Shown here: positions 29,701 through 38,160 of the stretch, one piece after another
How the letters are laid out: each line of letters opens with the position of its first letter
Numbering within the stretch: position 1 is the stretch's first letter
Origin: Sporolactobacillus sp. THM7-7
Lineage (GTDB): Bacteria; Bacillota; Bacilli; Bacillales; Sporolactobacillaceae
Length of the DNA stretch: 62,595 nucleotides
Assembly: GCF_004153225.1 (NCBI RefSeq)
Contig: NZ_SEMB01000017.1
Location: 1-62,595 of the forward strand
Reading direction: 5' to 3'
The notes under the pieces: model-generated
What the model was told of the DNA's origin: nothing
Databases searched by the model: none
What the model saw: the letters and a program-made list of their open reading frames with translations, nothing else
Translations under genes and position numbers: made by a program

Positions 29701-30489
29701 ATGGGTGAAACATTAAAAGGGAAAAAAGCATTGATCACGGGCAGTTCCCGTGGGATCGGCAAGGAGACCGCGCTGAAATTTGCCGCGGAAGGAGCCGATA
29801 TCCTCATCCACTACCGGAGGGAAGATGAAGCCGCCGAGCAGACGGCGGAAGCGGTCCGCCAGTTAGGCAGACAAGCGCTTCTGTTCAAAGCAGATCTCGG
29901 CTCACCGGAAGAAATCGACGCCATGTTCGACTATGTTCAGAGCGAATGGGGGCAGCTCGACATTCTGATTGCTAATGCTGCTGCTACGGCTTTCAAGACG
30001 ATTCTCGAAATAAAGAGACATCATTTGGAAAAAACATACCAGGTGGTCGTGAACAGTACGCTTCAGGCCGTCCAGCGCGCCGTCCCCTTGATGGAAAGTC
30101 GGGCGGGACGCGTGATCACCGTTTCCAGTATGGGCAGCGATTTTACCCTGCCGCGCTACGCGAACCTCGGATCGGCAAAGGCTGCCCTCGAATCCCTGAC
30201 CCGTTATTTTGCGACAGAGCTTGGACCGAAGGGGATCACGGCGAATTGCATATCGCCCGGCGTGGTCGAAACGGACTCTCTGACTTTCTATGCCGGCGAT
30301 CGATTTAAAGCATTCAAGAACGGCGTCATTTCCAAAACGCCGCTCGGCAGACTGACCCAGCCTGACGATGTGGCCAACCTCTCTCTGTTTTTAGCCAGCG
30401 ATGCATCGGCGTTCCTGACCGGGCAAGTTATCCGGCTCGACGGAGGGCTGACGATTAACAACCACTATCCGCCGGAAATCGAATTTTAA
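29701..30489 (+). CDS. chcA: SDR enoyl reductase, probable 1-cyclohexenylcarbonyl-CoA reductase
   Basis: A 262-residue short-chain dehydrogenase with the NADPH motif GSSRGIGKETA near residue 14 and NAAA near 94. Its active site is Y-x6-K (YANLGSAK) instead of the common Y-x3-K; this longer spacing marks the FabL/FabI-type enoyl reductases. That suits the reduction of a ring C=C in a CoA ester, as ChcA does in Streptomyces. It closes the operon 25 bp after the dienoyl-CoA-reductase-like gene, with AAAGGAAG upstream. A generic FabL enoyl-ACP reductase is the alternative. Confidence 0.78.
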   Translation: MGETLKGKKALITGSSRGIGKETALKFAAEGADILIHYRREDEAAEQTAEAVRQLGRQALLFKADLGSPEEIDAMFDYVQSEWGQLDILIANAAATAFKTILEIKRHHLEKTYQVVVNSTLQAVQRAVPLMESRAGRVITVSSMGSDFTLPRYANLGSAKAALESLTRYFATELGPKGITANCISPGVVETDSLTFYAGDRFKAFKNGVISKTPLGRLTQPDDVANLSLFLASDASAFLTGQVIRLDGGLTINNHYPPEIEF

Positions 30490-30613
30490 TGACGGGAGGC
30501 GGGGAACGAATAAGCCCACCCGTTTCGAACAACAGCATTCTATTATAGAAAGGGAACGCGCGTTTATTTATAAAGTCGCTTTCGATCGATAAGGGAATGG
30601 AGGGTCAGCAAAG

Positions 30614-31072
30614 ATGAAGCTGGATGAAACCGATGCACAGATCTTAACGCTGTTGCAGCGGGATGCCCGTCTGTCAATGAGAGCCATAGCGAAACAAGTC
30701 CATCTGTCGGCTCCGTCTGTCGCGGAACGCGTGAAAAAGCTGGAAGAGGCGGGCATCATCTCCGGATACACCGTCAGGATTGATCGAAAAAAGCTCGGTT
30801 TTTTGGTCGATTGCCTGATTGAAGTAACCCTGCGGAACGGAGAGATTCATCGATTCAAAGACTTTGTCCAAACCTGCCCTAATGTCGTTTTTTGTTACTG
30901 CGTGGCTGGACGTGCCTGCTACATCATGATGGTCGCCGCCCCGTCACTCGCCGCGATCGAAGATTTGATCAACGGCATGGCTCCATACGCCGAAACGGTA
31001 ACGAATGTGATCTTCTCGGAAGTACCGACGAAAAGCGATCTGATTTGGCATTCGCCAAGGATGACAGACTGA
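30614..31072 (+). CDS. Lrp/AsnC-family regulator downstream of the cyclohexanecarboxyl-CoA operon
   Basis: A 152-residue protein: HTH MRAIAKQVHLSAPSVAERVKKLEEAG at about residues 22-47, then an Lrp ligand-binding domain with FCYCVAGRACYIMMVAAP. Shine-Dalgarno GAATGGAGGG precedes the ATG. It follows the operon by 125 bp on the same strand. It may sense an amino acid and control the operon, which would link alicyclic acyl-CoA supply to branched-chain amino acid status, but no operator is recognisable. It is distinct from the AlaR-like protein at 19075. Confidence 0.75.
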   Translation: MKLDETDAQILTLLQRDARLSMRAIAKQVHLSAPSVAERVKKLEEAGIISGYTVRIDRKKLGFLVDCLIEVTLRNGEIHRFKDFVQTCPNVVFCYCVAGRACYIMMVAAPSLAAIEDLINGMAPYAETVTNVIFSEVPTKSDLIWHSPRMTD

Positions 31073-31117
31073 GCGAGACGAGGTTCAACTGATGAAAATA
31101 ATGGGAGTGAGACTCTG

Positions 31118-31973
31118 TCGGAATCCGAATTGACTTTTGGTCGGTTCGGATTTTCTTTTGCGGAAATCGGCTCGACTTTTGCTGGATTCGGATTGACTTT
31201 GGAAGGATTCGGATTGACTTTTAGTCGGTTCGGAAATTCGGCTCGACTTTTGCTGGATTCGGATTGACTTAGGCAGGATTCGGATTGACTTTCGCGGAAT
31301 TCGGATTGACTTTTGGTCGGTTCGGAAATTCGGCTCGACTTTTGCTGGATTCGGATTGACTTTTGCTGGATTCGGATTGACTTAGGCAGGATTCGGATTG
31401 ACTTTCGCGGAATTCGGATTGACTTTTGGTCGGTTCGGAAATTCGGCTCAACTTTTCCGTGGTTCGGCTCGACTTAGGCAGGATTCGGATTGACTTTTAG
31501 TCGGTTCGGAAATTCGGCTCGACTTTTGCTGGATTCGGATTGACTTAGGCAGGATTCGGATTGACTTTCGCGGAATTCGGATTGACTTTTGGTCGGTTCG
31601 GAAATTCGGCTCGACTTTTGCTGGATTCGGATTGACTTAAGGCACCGATTCGGCTCGACTTTTGCTGGATTCGGATTGACTTAGGCAGGATTCGGATTGA
31701 CTTTCGCGGAATTCGGATTGACTTTTGGTCGGTTCGGAAATTCGGCTCGACTTTTGCTGGATTCGGATTGACTTAGGCAGGATTCGGATTGACTTTCGCG
31801 GAATTCGGATTGACTTTTGGTCGGTTCGGAAATTCGGCTCGACTTTTGCTGGATTCGGATTGACTTAGGCAGGATTCGGATTGACTTTTGGTCGGTTCGG
31901 ATTTTCTTTTCTGGAATTTGGCTCAACTTTTCCGTGGTTCGGCTCAACTTTTCCGTGATTCGACTCAACTATA
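31118..31973. repeat. Dense 21-bp-unit intergenic repeat array
   Basis: About 850 bp built of 21-bp units starting TTCGGATTGACTT or TTCGGCTCGACTT and ending in variable 8-mers such as AGGCAGGA, TTGCTGGA, TCGCGGAA and TTGGTCGG. More than 30 copies of GACTT were counted by eye, plus several CAACTT variants near the ends. A short TTCGGAAA spacer recurs, making a higher-order unit near 92 bp (21+8+21+21+21). No unique spacers, no coding signal and no transposase are seen. Reading frames through it are open only because the unit lacks stops in some frames. Confidence 0.9.
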
Positions 31974-32261
31974 TTTACTTTTTTAAGCAGGATGAAAGGG
32001 GCACCTTTCATCCGTTAATCTATCACAGAAAGTTCATTATAAAAGGATAGTCATTTCCCGTGTATTCATTTCATTCCTCATGTTCTTTCACACTATTTCC
32101 ATGTACACTGTAAACAATCCATCAAGGAATACTGCATGTGAAAATCACTCGCCAAAATTATCGACGTAAAAATATTATGGTTAACCAATAATTGATTTTT
32201 GATTTGCTTTGTTTCGTCGTGTTTCTTTATCTTTTTTGGAAAGAACTTCGAGGTGATCTGA

Positions 32262-33176
32262 TTGTTCAAAAGATACCATGTGGATGTGATCGCTGCCAAT
32301 GGTTTAGCTGTTATTCTTTGGGCATCCGCTTTCGCCGGGATTCGGGTCGGATTAACCGCTTATAGTCCGCTGCACTTGGCTCTCCTTCGTTTAATCATCG
32401 GTTCGGCGGGGCTCGCCGTCTTTGCGCTGGCAACGCATATGCGCTGGCCGGAGAAATCCGATCTTCCAGCTATTTTATTATCTGGATTCATGGGCTTTAC
32501 CGTGTATCACGCCGCGCTGAACATCGGCGAAACCGAGGTGAGCGCCGGTCTGTCGAGCTTGATTGTTTCATTGGCTCCTGTATTCACCAGTGTTTTCGCT
32601 GCCCTATTTTTAAAGGAACGATTGGGACTGATTGGCTGGATCGGCACGGCAATCAGCTTTGGGGGAGTCGCTCTGATTTCGCTTGGAACAGAGGGCGGAC
32701 TGCAGTTCAATGATCACGTATTGTGGATTCTACTCGCTGCATGCTCTGAAAGCATCTATTTTGTCATCCAGACCCCCTTTTTGAAAAAATATGGTTCACT
32801 GACTTTTACGGCCTATACGATTTGGGCAGGTACACTGTTCATGTTGTTTTTTTCGCCGGGGATTCTTCATGAAATCGTTTCGGCTCCTCTTGGTACAACG
32901 ATCACTGCAGTGTATCTCGGCATTTTTCCGACCGTTATCGCTTACCTCGCCTTAGCTTACGCCATATCGCGCGTCGGATCTGCGCAAGGGACCAGCTCTA
33001 TTTACTTGACTCCCGTCTTGGCCTTTCTCATTGCCTGGGTTTGGCTCGGTGAAGTACCTGGCCTGTCGGCGATTATCGGCGGCGTTATCACCATAGCCGG
33101 TGTATGGTGCGTCAACATAGGAAGCGGGAAAGAGCGGAAGCCAAAACATAGGTCACAAGAAATATCCCATTCATGA
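32262..33176 (+). CDS. DMT-superfamily (EamA) transporter
   Basis: A 304-residue membrane protein with ten predicted helices and two EamA repeats: the first from IRVGLTAYSPLHLALLRLIIG, the second from GSLTFTAYTIWAGTLF. The family-typical tail GTSSIYLTPVLAFLIAWVWLGE is present. Members export amino acids or other small metabolites. TTG start behind GAGGTGA. It stands alone between the repeat array and the arsenic operon; no substrate can be assigned. Confidence 0.82.
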   Translation: MFKRYHVDVIAANGLAVILWASAFAGIRVGLTAYSPLHLALLRLIIGSAGLAVFALATHMRWPEKSDLPAILLSGFMGFTVYHAALNIGETEVSAGLSSLIVSLAPVFTSVFAALFLKERLGLIGWIGTAISFGGVALISLGTEGGLQFNDHVLWILLAACSESIYFVIQTPFLKKYGSLTFTAYTIWAGTLFMLFFSPGILHEIVSAPLGTTITAVYLGIFPTVIAYLALAYAISRVGSAQGTSSIYLTPVLAFLIAWVWLGEVPGLSAIIGGVITIAGVWCVNIGSGKERKPKHRSQEISHS

Positions 33177-33503
33177 ATCGTTTGTTTTTTCTGTCTCCGG
33201 AACTGGAATTGAATAAACTAAAATTCATTGATTCTGAACCAGGGAAGTCTCCGACATAATGTACTTACAGTGAAAGCTATTATTAAAGTACTTTAAAAAC
33301 ATGTCTTAATATAGGTGTAGACTTATATAATGGATAATGACACCGTTTAGCAATATATTCGGATTAAGGCTAATCATTTTTCAGGTTTAATTATTTAGAC
33401 CAATATTTCTATTTGTATATACGTTGTCTGCCGTTTTAGCTAATGTAAGATCTTATAAGACGTACCCGTTGACTTCTTATATGTTTCGGATTACACTATA
33501 TAC

Positions 33504-33519
33504 ATCAAGATATTTTGAT
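33504..33519. promoter_or_regulatory. ArsR operator candidate upstream of arsR
   Basis: ATCAA-N6-TTGAT dyad 17 bp before the arsR start. The same dyad occurs before arsD and after the hesB-like gene, three times in 3 kb, which supports a shared repressor site. Confidence 0.65.
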
Positions 33520-33536
33520 TTATTGGTGGTGAGTGA

Positions 33537-33836
33537 TTGGATCGGTTACACTTTATTGACGATTATGAACAAAAGTTCAAAGCACTGGCCGATAAAAAGC
33601 GCTTAGCTATCTTGTATGAATTGAGTCAGCATCGCGAAATTTGCGTCTGTGATCTAGAAAAAATGGTTGACTTGCCGCAGTCTAAACTATCCTATCACAT
33701 TAAATTGCTGCTTGAAGCAGACTTAATTAATTGCCGGAAAGAGGGACGATGGAACTACTATCGGATCAACGAAAAGGTTATGAAGTGCTTATTATCCGAC
33801 GACGCATGTTGTGTTTTTTACCCACCTCAAAAGTGA
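33537..33836 (+). CDS. arsR: ArsR-family arsenic-responsive repressor
   Basis: A 99-residue winged-helix repressor with the metalloid-site motif ICVCDL near residue 36 and recognition helix LPQSKLSYHIKLL. A further Cys pair occurs near the C-terminus (DDACCVF). Binding of As(III)/Sb(III) by these thiols should release DNA. TTG start behind GGTGGTGAG. First gene of arsR-arsD-arsA-hesB-like, with a dyad operator just upstream. A hairpin follows the stop, and arsD has its own dyad, so arsD-arsA may also be transcribed separately. Confidence 0.88.
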   Translation: MDRLHFIDDYEQKFKALADKKRLAILYELSQHREICVCDLEKMVDLPQSKLSYHIKLLLEADLINCRKEGRWNYYRINEKVMKCLLSDDACCVFYPPQK

Positions 33837-33861
33837 GTGGGTAAAAAAAATTAATTTATTC

Positions 33862-33877
33862 ATCAAAAAAAATTGAT
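33862..33877. promoter_or_regulatory. ArsR operator candidate upstream of arsD
   Basis: ATCAA, six A, TTGAT: same dyad as at 33504 and 36416, located 22 bp before the arsD GTG. Confidence 0.6.
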
Positions 33878-33899
33878 ATGATACAAGGAGGCTTTTATT

Positions 33900-34250
33900 G
33901 TGAATAAAGTCGAAGTGTTTGAGGCCGGGGGCTGCTGTTCTACTGAAGTGACCAACCCTGAAGAAAAGCGTGAATCCATTCGCTTTTCTGTTGCAATGAA
34001 TCAACTGGCAAGTGAAGGGTATGATGTCGCTCGGTACAACATTTTAAGTGATACAGCAGCATTTGATAAAAATACAACTGTCAAGAAAGCCTTGAATGAT
34101 GATTTCAGCCAATTACCGATTACTCTGGTTGACGGAAAAATTGTCAAGATGAAAAGTCTACCGTCCAATGATGAATTGGCTAAATGGACGAGTTTAGATG
34201 CTCAGAAACTGGGAGGAAAACCACGTATCCGTCTGGAAATCAGCAAATAA
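33900..34250 (+). CDS. arsD: ArsD-like arsenic metallochaperone, variant
   Basis: A 116-residue thioredoxin-fold protein that delivers As(III) to ArsA. The vicinal pair Cys12-Cys13 is present (AGGCCST), but position 18, a third metal-binding cysteine in the E. coli plasmid protein, is Thr, and the C-terminal cysteine pairs are absent. QLPITLVDGKIV is the conserved core. GTG start behind AAGGAGG. Seventeen bases separate it from arsA, the usual ArsD-ArsA pairing. Chaperone activity with two thiols is uncertain. Confidence 0.87.
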   Translation: MNKVEVFEAGGCCSTEVTNPEEKRESIRFSVAMNQLASEGYDVARYNILSDTAAFDKNTTVKKALNDDFSQLPITLVDGKIVKMKSLPSNDELAKWTSLDAQKLGGKPRIRLEISK

Positions 34251-34266
34251 GAAAGGGATGTATTAA

Positions 34267-36030
34267 ATGTTTCCATTATTTGATGTCGGAAAGTTAAATT
34301 TAACCCCTCATTTATTTTTTACGGGAAAGGGGGGGGTCGGTAAAACGTCAACGGCTTGCGGCACGGCGATTGTTTTGGCCGATCAAGGGAAAAAAGTCCT
34401 GTTGGTCAGCACGGATCCAGCTTCGAATTTGCAGGATGTCTTTGAAACGGAATTGGATATGAATTTTAAAGAGATTCCCGAAGTGCCGAACCTGTTTGTG
34501 ACCAACTTGGATCCGGAGGAGGCAGCAGCCCGGTATCGTGAGGATGTCGTCGGTCCATATCGGGGTAAGCTTCCTGATGCGGTTGTCAATCAAATGGAAG
34601 AACAACTGTCCGGTTCTTGTACAGTTGAAATTGCCTCTTTTAACGCGTTTTCGCATCTTCTTACGGATAAAAAAAAGGCGACCGAATTTGATTACATCAT
34701 TTTTGATACAGCGCCTACGGGCCATACGCTGAGATTACTGCAGCTGCCAAGTGCGTGGAATCAATTTTTGCATAACAGCAAAGAGGGAACTTTGCAGGGC
34801 GGATTGCTAGCCGGCTTGGATCAACAAAAAGAGGTCTATCGTCATACGGTGGAGGTACTGAGTGATCCAACACTAACATCACTCGTTCTAGTGACGCGTC
34901 CTGACAGTGCCCCATTGAAAGAAGCGGCACGTGCCTCGTCCGAACTCGCGGGCATAGGGATCACCAATCAACTATTGATTGTTAATGGATTGCTGAATGA
35001 TCCATTGGCGAGTGATCAGACGGCGGATGCTTTTGCGAAACGTCAGCGTGAAGCGCTTGAGCATATGCCTGATGTTTTAAAAGGGATCACCACTTACGCT
35101 GTACCGCTTGCCCCATTTAACATAACCGGTGTCGATCATGTCAGAAGGCTTTTTGTCCCGTCACGTGGTTTATCAGAACCCGTTCCCGTTTCCAGGGATG
35201 TTGATTTTCCGTCGTTAGCATCAATGATTGATGATGTTGAGAAAAAGGGGCAGCGAGTGATTTTTACGATGGGGAAAGGAGGCGTTGGTAAGACAACGGT
35301 TGCTTCAGCGATGGCCGTCGGGCTTGCAGAACGCGGACATAAAGTACATTTAACGACAACTGATCCAGCGGCTCATTTAGATCAAGTCTTGCATGAGGAC
35401 ATTGCTGGACTTATTTCCATGAGCAAGATTGATCAAAAGCTCGAAGTGAAAAAATATCGGGATGAAGTGCTGGCTAAAGCTCGTGAAACCATGGATGAAA
35501 ATGGGGTGGCCTATACCGAAGAAGAATTAAACTCTCCGTGTACGGAAGAAATTGCTGTCTTTCGCGCCTTCGCGAATATCGTTGAACGAGCAGACGATGA
35601 AATCGTCGTCATTGACACAGCACCATCCGGACACACGCTCTTGCTTCTGGATGCTACGGAAGCCTATCACAGGGAAATCGCCCATACATCCGGTGAAGTC
35701 CCGGCATCTGTTCAGAACTTGCTGCCAAGGCTGCGGAATCCTGAAGAGACAGCCGTCGTAATTGTAACACTTGCAGAAACAACCCCTGTTTTTGAGGCTG
35801 AAAGATTAGTGGTGGACTTGAAGCGAGCAGGTATTGAACCAACCGGCTGGGTTGTGAATCAGAGCAAGGCTGCAACACATACAAAAGATTCCGTGCTTCA
35901 GGCCAGGGCAGCAGATGAACAGACTTGGATTGAACGTGTTCAAAGAAATGCGAAGAATCGTTATGCGGTGATTCCATGGCATGCGAATGAGATTGTGGGT
36001 TATAAGGAATTAAAGCAAATCACATATTAA
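34267..36030 (+). CDS. arsA: ArsA arsenical pump ATPase, two-domain
   Basis: A 587-residue tandem ATPase with P-loops GKGGVGKT near residues 20-27 and again near 337, each followed by a DTAPTGHT or DTAPSGHT switch motif. Metalloid-site cysteines occur in SGSCTVEIASF (about 118) and SPCTEEIAVF (about 424), corresponding to C113 and C422 of E. coli ArsA. The third, C172, appears replaced: KEGTLQGGLLAGL has no Cys. ArsA normally energises the ArsB membrane pump, which is not found nearby. Confidence 0.93.
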   Translation: MFPLFDVGKLNLTPHLFFTGKGGVGKTSTACGTAIVLADQGKKVLLVSTDPASNLQDVFETELDMNFKEIPEVPNLFVTNLDPEEAAARYREDVVGPYRGKLPDAVVNQMEEQLSGSCTVEIASFNAFSHLLTDKKKATEFDYIIFDTAPTGHTLRLLQLPSAWNQFLHNSKEGTLQGGLLAGLDQQKEVYRHTVEVLSDPTLTSLVLVTRPDSAPLKEAARASSELAGIGITNQLLIVNGLLNDPLASDQTADAFAKRQREALEHMPDVLKGITTYAVPLAPFNITGVDHVRRLFVPSRGLSEPVPVSRDVDFPSLASMIDDVEKKGQRVIFTMGKGGVGKTTVASAMAVGLAERGHKVHLTTTDPAAHLDQVLHEDIAGLISMSKIDQKLEVKKYRDEVLAKARETMDENGVAYTEEELNSPCTEEIAVFRAFANIVERADDEIVVIDTAPSGHTLLLLDATEAYHREIAHTSGEVPASVQNLLPRLRNPEETAVVIVTLAETTPVFEAERLVVDLKRAGIEPTGWVVNQSKAATHTKDSVLQARAADEQTWIERVQRNAKNRYAVIPWHANEIVGYKELKQITY

Positions 36031-36043
36031 GGAGGCTTTCATA

Positions 36044-36316
36044 ATGAAAGTGACGGAAGATGCAAAAGTATTGCTAAAAAAAGCGATGAAGGATAATGAC
36101 TGCGATTGTTTACGCGTGGCCGTAAAGCAGTCGGGATGCTGTGGATCACAATTAAGTTTCACACTCGGCAAATTAAACGAAGGCGAGCAACCGACAAATA
36201 TAAGTGACGTTCCAGTTGTGATGGACAAAGAAGCACAAGTGCAGACAGTATCGCTTACGATTAATGCTGAAGACGGCAAGCTTGTTATAGATAGTGGACC
36301 GTCTTGTTGCGGATAA
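36044..36316 (+). CDS. HesB/IscA-fold cysteine-rich small protein
   Basis: A 90-residue protein of the HesB-like fold with an unusual number of cysteines: CDC near residue 20, SGCCGS near 35 and a terminal SCCG. Typical A-type Fe-S carriers have a single Cys in mid-sequence and a C-terminal CGC, so this is a variant. Position 14 bp after arsA, with AAGGAGG before the ATG, places it in the ars operon. It could bind arsenite or protect or repair Fe-S clusters; neither is shown by sequence. Confidence 0.75.
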   Translation: MKVTEDAKVLLKKAMKDNDCDCLRVAVKQSGCCGSQLSFTLGKLNEGEQPTNISDVPVVMDKEAQVQTVSLTINAEDGKLVIDSGPSCCG

Positions 36317-36415
36317 ACTGTTCTAAAGAAAAAAGATAGGTTGATATACCTTTTCAATTAATAAATAGACCTCTTAAAACTTTATGCGATTATCCCAGAA
36401 GGCCATATCTTCTTC

Positions 36416-36431
36416 ATCAAAAAAAATTGAT
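36416..36431. promoter_or_regulatory. ArsR operator candidate before an arsM-like relic
   Basis: ATCAA, six A, TTGAT, identical to the dyad before arsD. It touches the ATG of a broken methyltransferase frame. Confidence 0.55.
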
Positions 36432-36600
36432 GCTTGGTAGGGGACTAAAAATAACTGGAAAATCAACTGAAGTTGCAATTAAAATACGCTATAGTAACGC
36501 TGCCTAGTCACGCAAGCAAGGATTATGCTGTTCAGTGGATTATAATCCAAAGTACATTAAGGTTATCCCAAAAGAAGTCATTGAAAGGGACTTTGATGGT
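36430..36600 (+). pseudogene. Truncated arsenite methyltransferase-like relic
   Basis: From ATG 36430 one frame reads STEVAIKIRYSNAA, then a TAG at 36505, then SRKQGLCCSVDYNPKYIKV and IPKEVIERDF. This resembles the N-terminal segment of Bacillales ArsM-type methyltransferases (RYSxAA, LCCxVDY, IPKEVIERDYGCGDP). The SAM-binding domain is missing: the sequence breaks off near 36600, where the oppositely oriented MFS gene ends. So it has one nonsense codon and a 3' truncation. Family recognition is from memory of these motifs. Confidence 0.6.
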
Positions 36601-37797
36601 TCATTCATGTTTTTTCATGACGTGTCTGCGTACTTTCCATAAAGGTGTTTCCAATATAAAAGACAGGATGATGCACAGGCCAATCAGCGACACCACGCCA
36701 TTCCAGTGAAACAGATGCCAGATTGTGCCTCCGAAAGTTTCGATAAGACTGGAGCCCACGTAATAAAAAAATAAATAGAGCGGCGCCGCCTGTGCCTTGT
36801 CGTTCTCCGCAAATGTACCGACGCAGCTGCTCACAATGGCATGACTGTCGAAAAAGCCAAAGGTAAAAACAGCAACCCCAATGACTTTAATCATAAGCGG
36901 AAGCAGCAGGGTCAAAAGCAGCCCCGTCAGCATTATTCCCATGCCGATGGATGAAAACGGGTGCTTTTCCCTTTGAATCTGCAAGCTTCCCCATCCACAG
37001 GCCGAGCTGAATGTACCGAAGAGATAAACCACGAAGCCGACCGCCGTTTGGCTCAGACTATAGGGCGGTTTCGTGAGCGGGAAGCTTATGTAATTGAACA
37101 GGGTGACAAATCCCCCCATGAGAAGAAAACCTGTGCCAAAGAGACACATCAGGCGAAGAGACTTCAAATGCTGAAAGAAAGACGAGAGGATATCGGATAA
37201 AGTGAGTTGTTTCCTTTTGAAATGCTGTTGCTTAGGAAGTCCGATCCAGAACCACAGACTGAAAAGAAGACTGATTATCCCGACCAACCCAAGCGCAACG
37301 TGCCATGAAAAATAGTCCGAGATCATACCGACAATAATTCGTCCGAACATTCCCCGACCGTTGTTCCGCTGACGTAGAGTCCCTTACCGTTCCGAAGGCT
37401 GTTTCCATTAAATTCTTCGCCCACGTAAGCCATGGCGATCGACGGCAATCCTGCCAGAGTAACGCCTTGAACAACCCGAAGGACTAATAGGAAAAGAAAG
37501 TTGGGGCTCAGTGATGTTAAAATAGCCATTATTGCAGACATAAGCAAAGAAATAAACATGATGGCTTTTCGGCCCCAGCGCCCAGAAATGACGGCCGATA
37601 GCAAAAAAGCGACGGACAAGGAACCGGTCGCGAGCGACAGGGACAGGCTGGAAACCGCGGGATGAACATCGAAAGTTTGCGAAAACACTGGAAGCAAAGG
37701 CTGCGTACTGTATAAAATGGAAAAAGTGAAAAACGCCCGCAAAGAGTGTACTGACCGCTTTCCAGTATTTTTTGGTACCCGATTCTATGTAATCCAC
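36601..37797 (-). pseudogene. MFS transporter (YnfM-like) with two frameshifts
   Basis: Three collinear pieces in shifting frames form one twelve-helix transporter of about 395 residues: MDYIESGTKKYWKAVSTLFAG, then AFFTFSILYSTQPLLPVFSQ through GKGLYVSGTTVG, then MFGRIIVGMISDYFSW to the end. The first break (about 37735) needs one base removed; the second (about 37345-37352, in a G run) needs one added. The pieces are otherwise undamaged, so sequencing error is possible. The resemblance is to inner-membrane YnfM/arabinose-efflux type proteins. Confidence 0.75.
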
Positions 37798-38160
37798 GAC
37801 GGCGCCCCCTATTCACCTATGATTTGTGCCCATTTTGTGCTATGGTTCTATTGTATCATGTTTTGAAAACGCTTTACATCGATAAAGAACTATGTTCAAG
37901 TTGGTATCCAATCATCGTTTGGCGTGTTATTATTAAGGTAGAGAAAATTTCAGATCCCGTACACGGTTCATCAAAACACTTACGTTCGTATATGTATAAA
38001 CCTGTTTTATCCTTTTTTTATCATTAAAAAAGTTGGACTCCGCGTACTTGTATAAGGAGATAGAAGACACCAATATTTAATAGATTGAAAGATTGTCATA
38101 GGCATTAAATCATACATAATTATAGAGACATTCATCGTTCTAAGGTTGGGGGGATCTTTA

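Noticed and set aside
31269-31968. Minus-strand ORFs rich in Ser, Gln and Glu repeats across the repeat array
   Set aside because: They exist only because the 21-bp unit lacks stops; the higher-order period is not a multiple of three, there are no ribosome sites, and several frames are equally open.
31118-31973. CRISPR array
   Set aside because: Repeats are contiguous with ordered variants and no unique spacers, and no cas genes are nearby.
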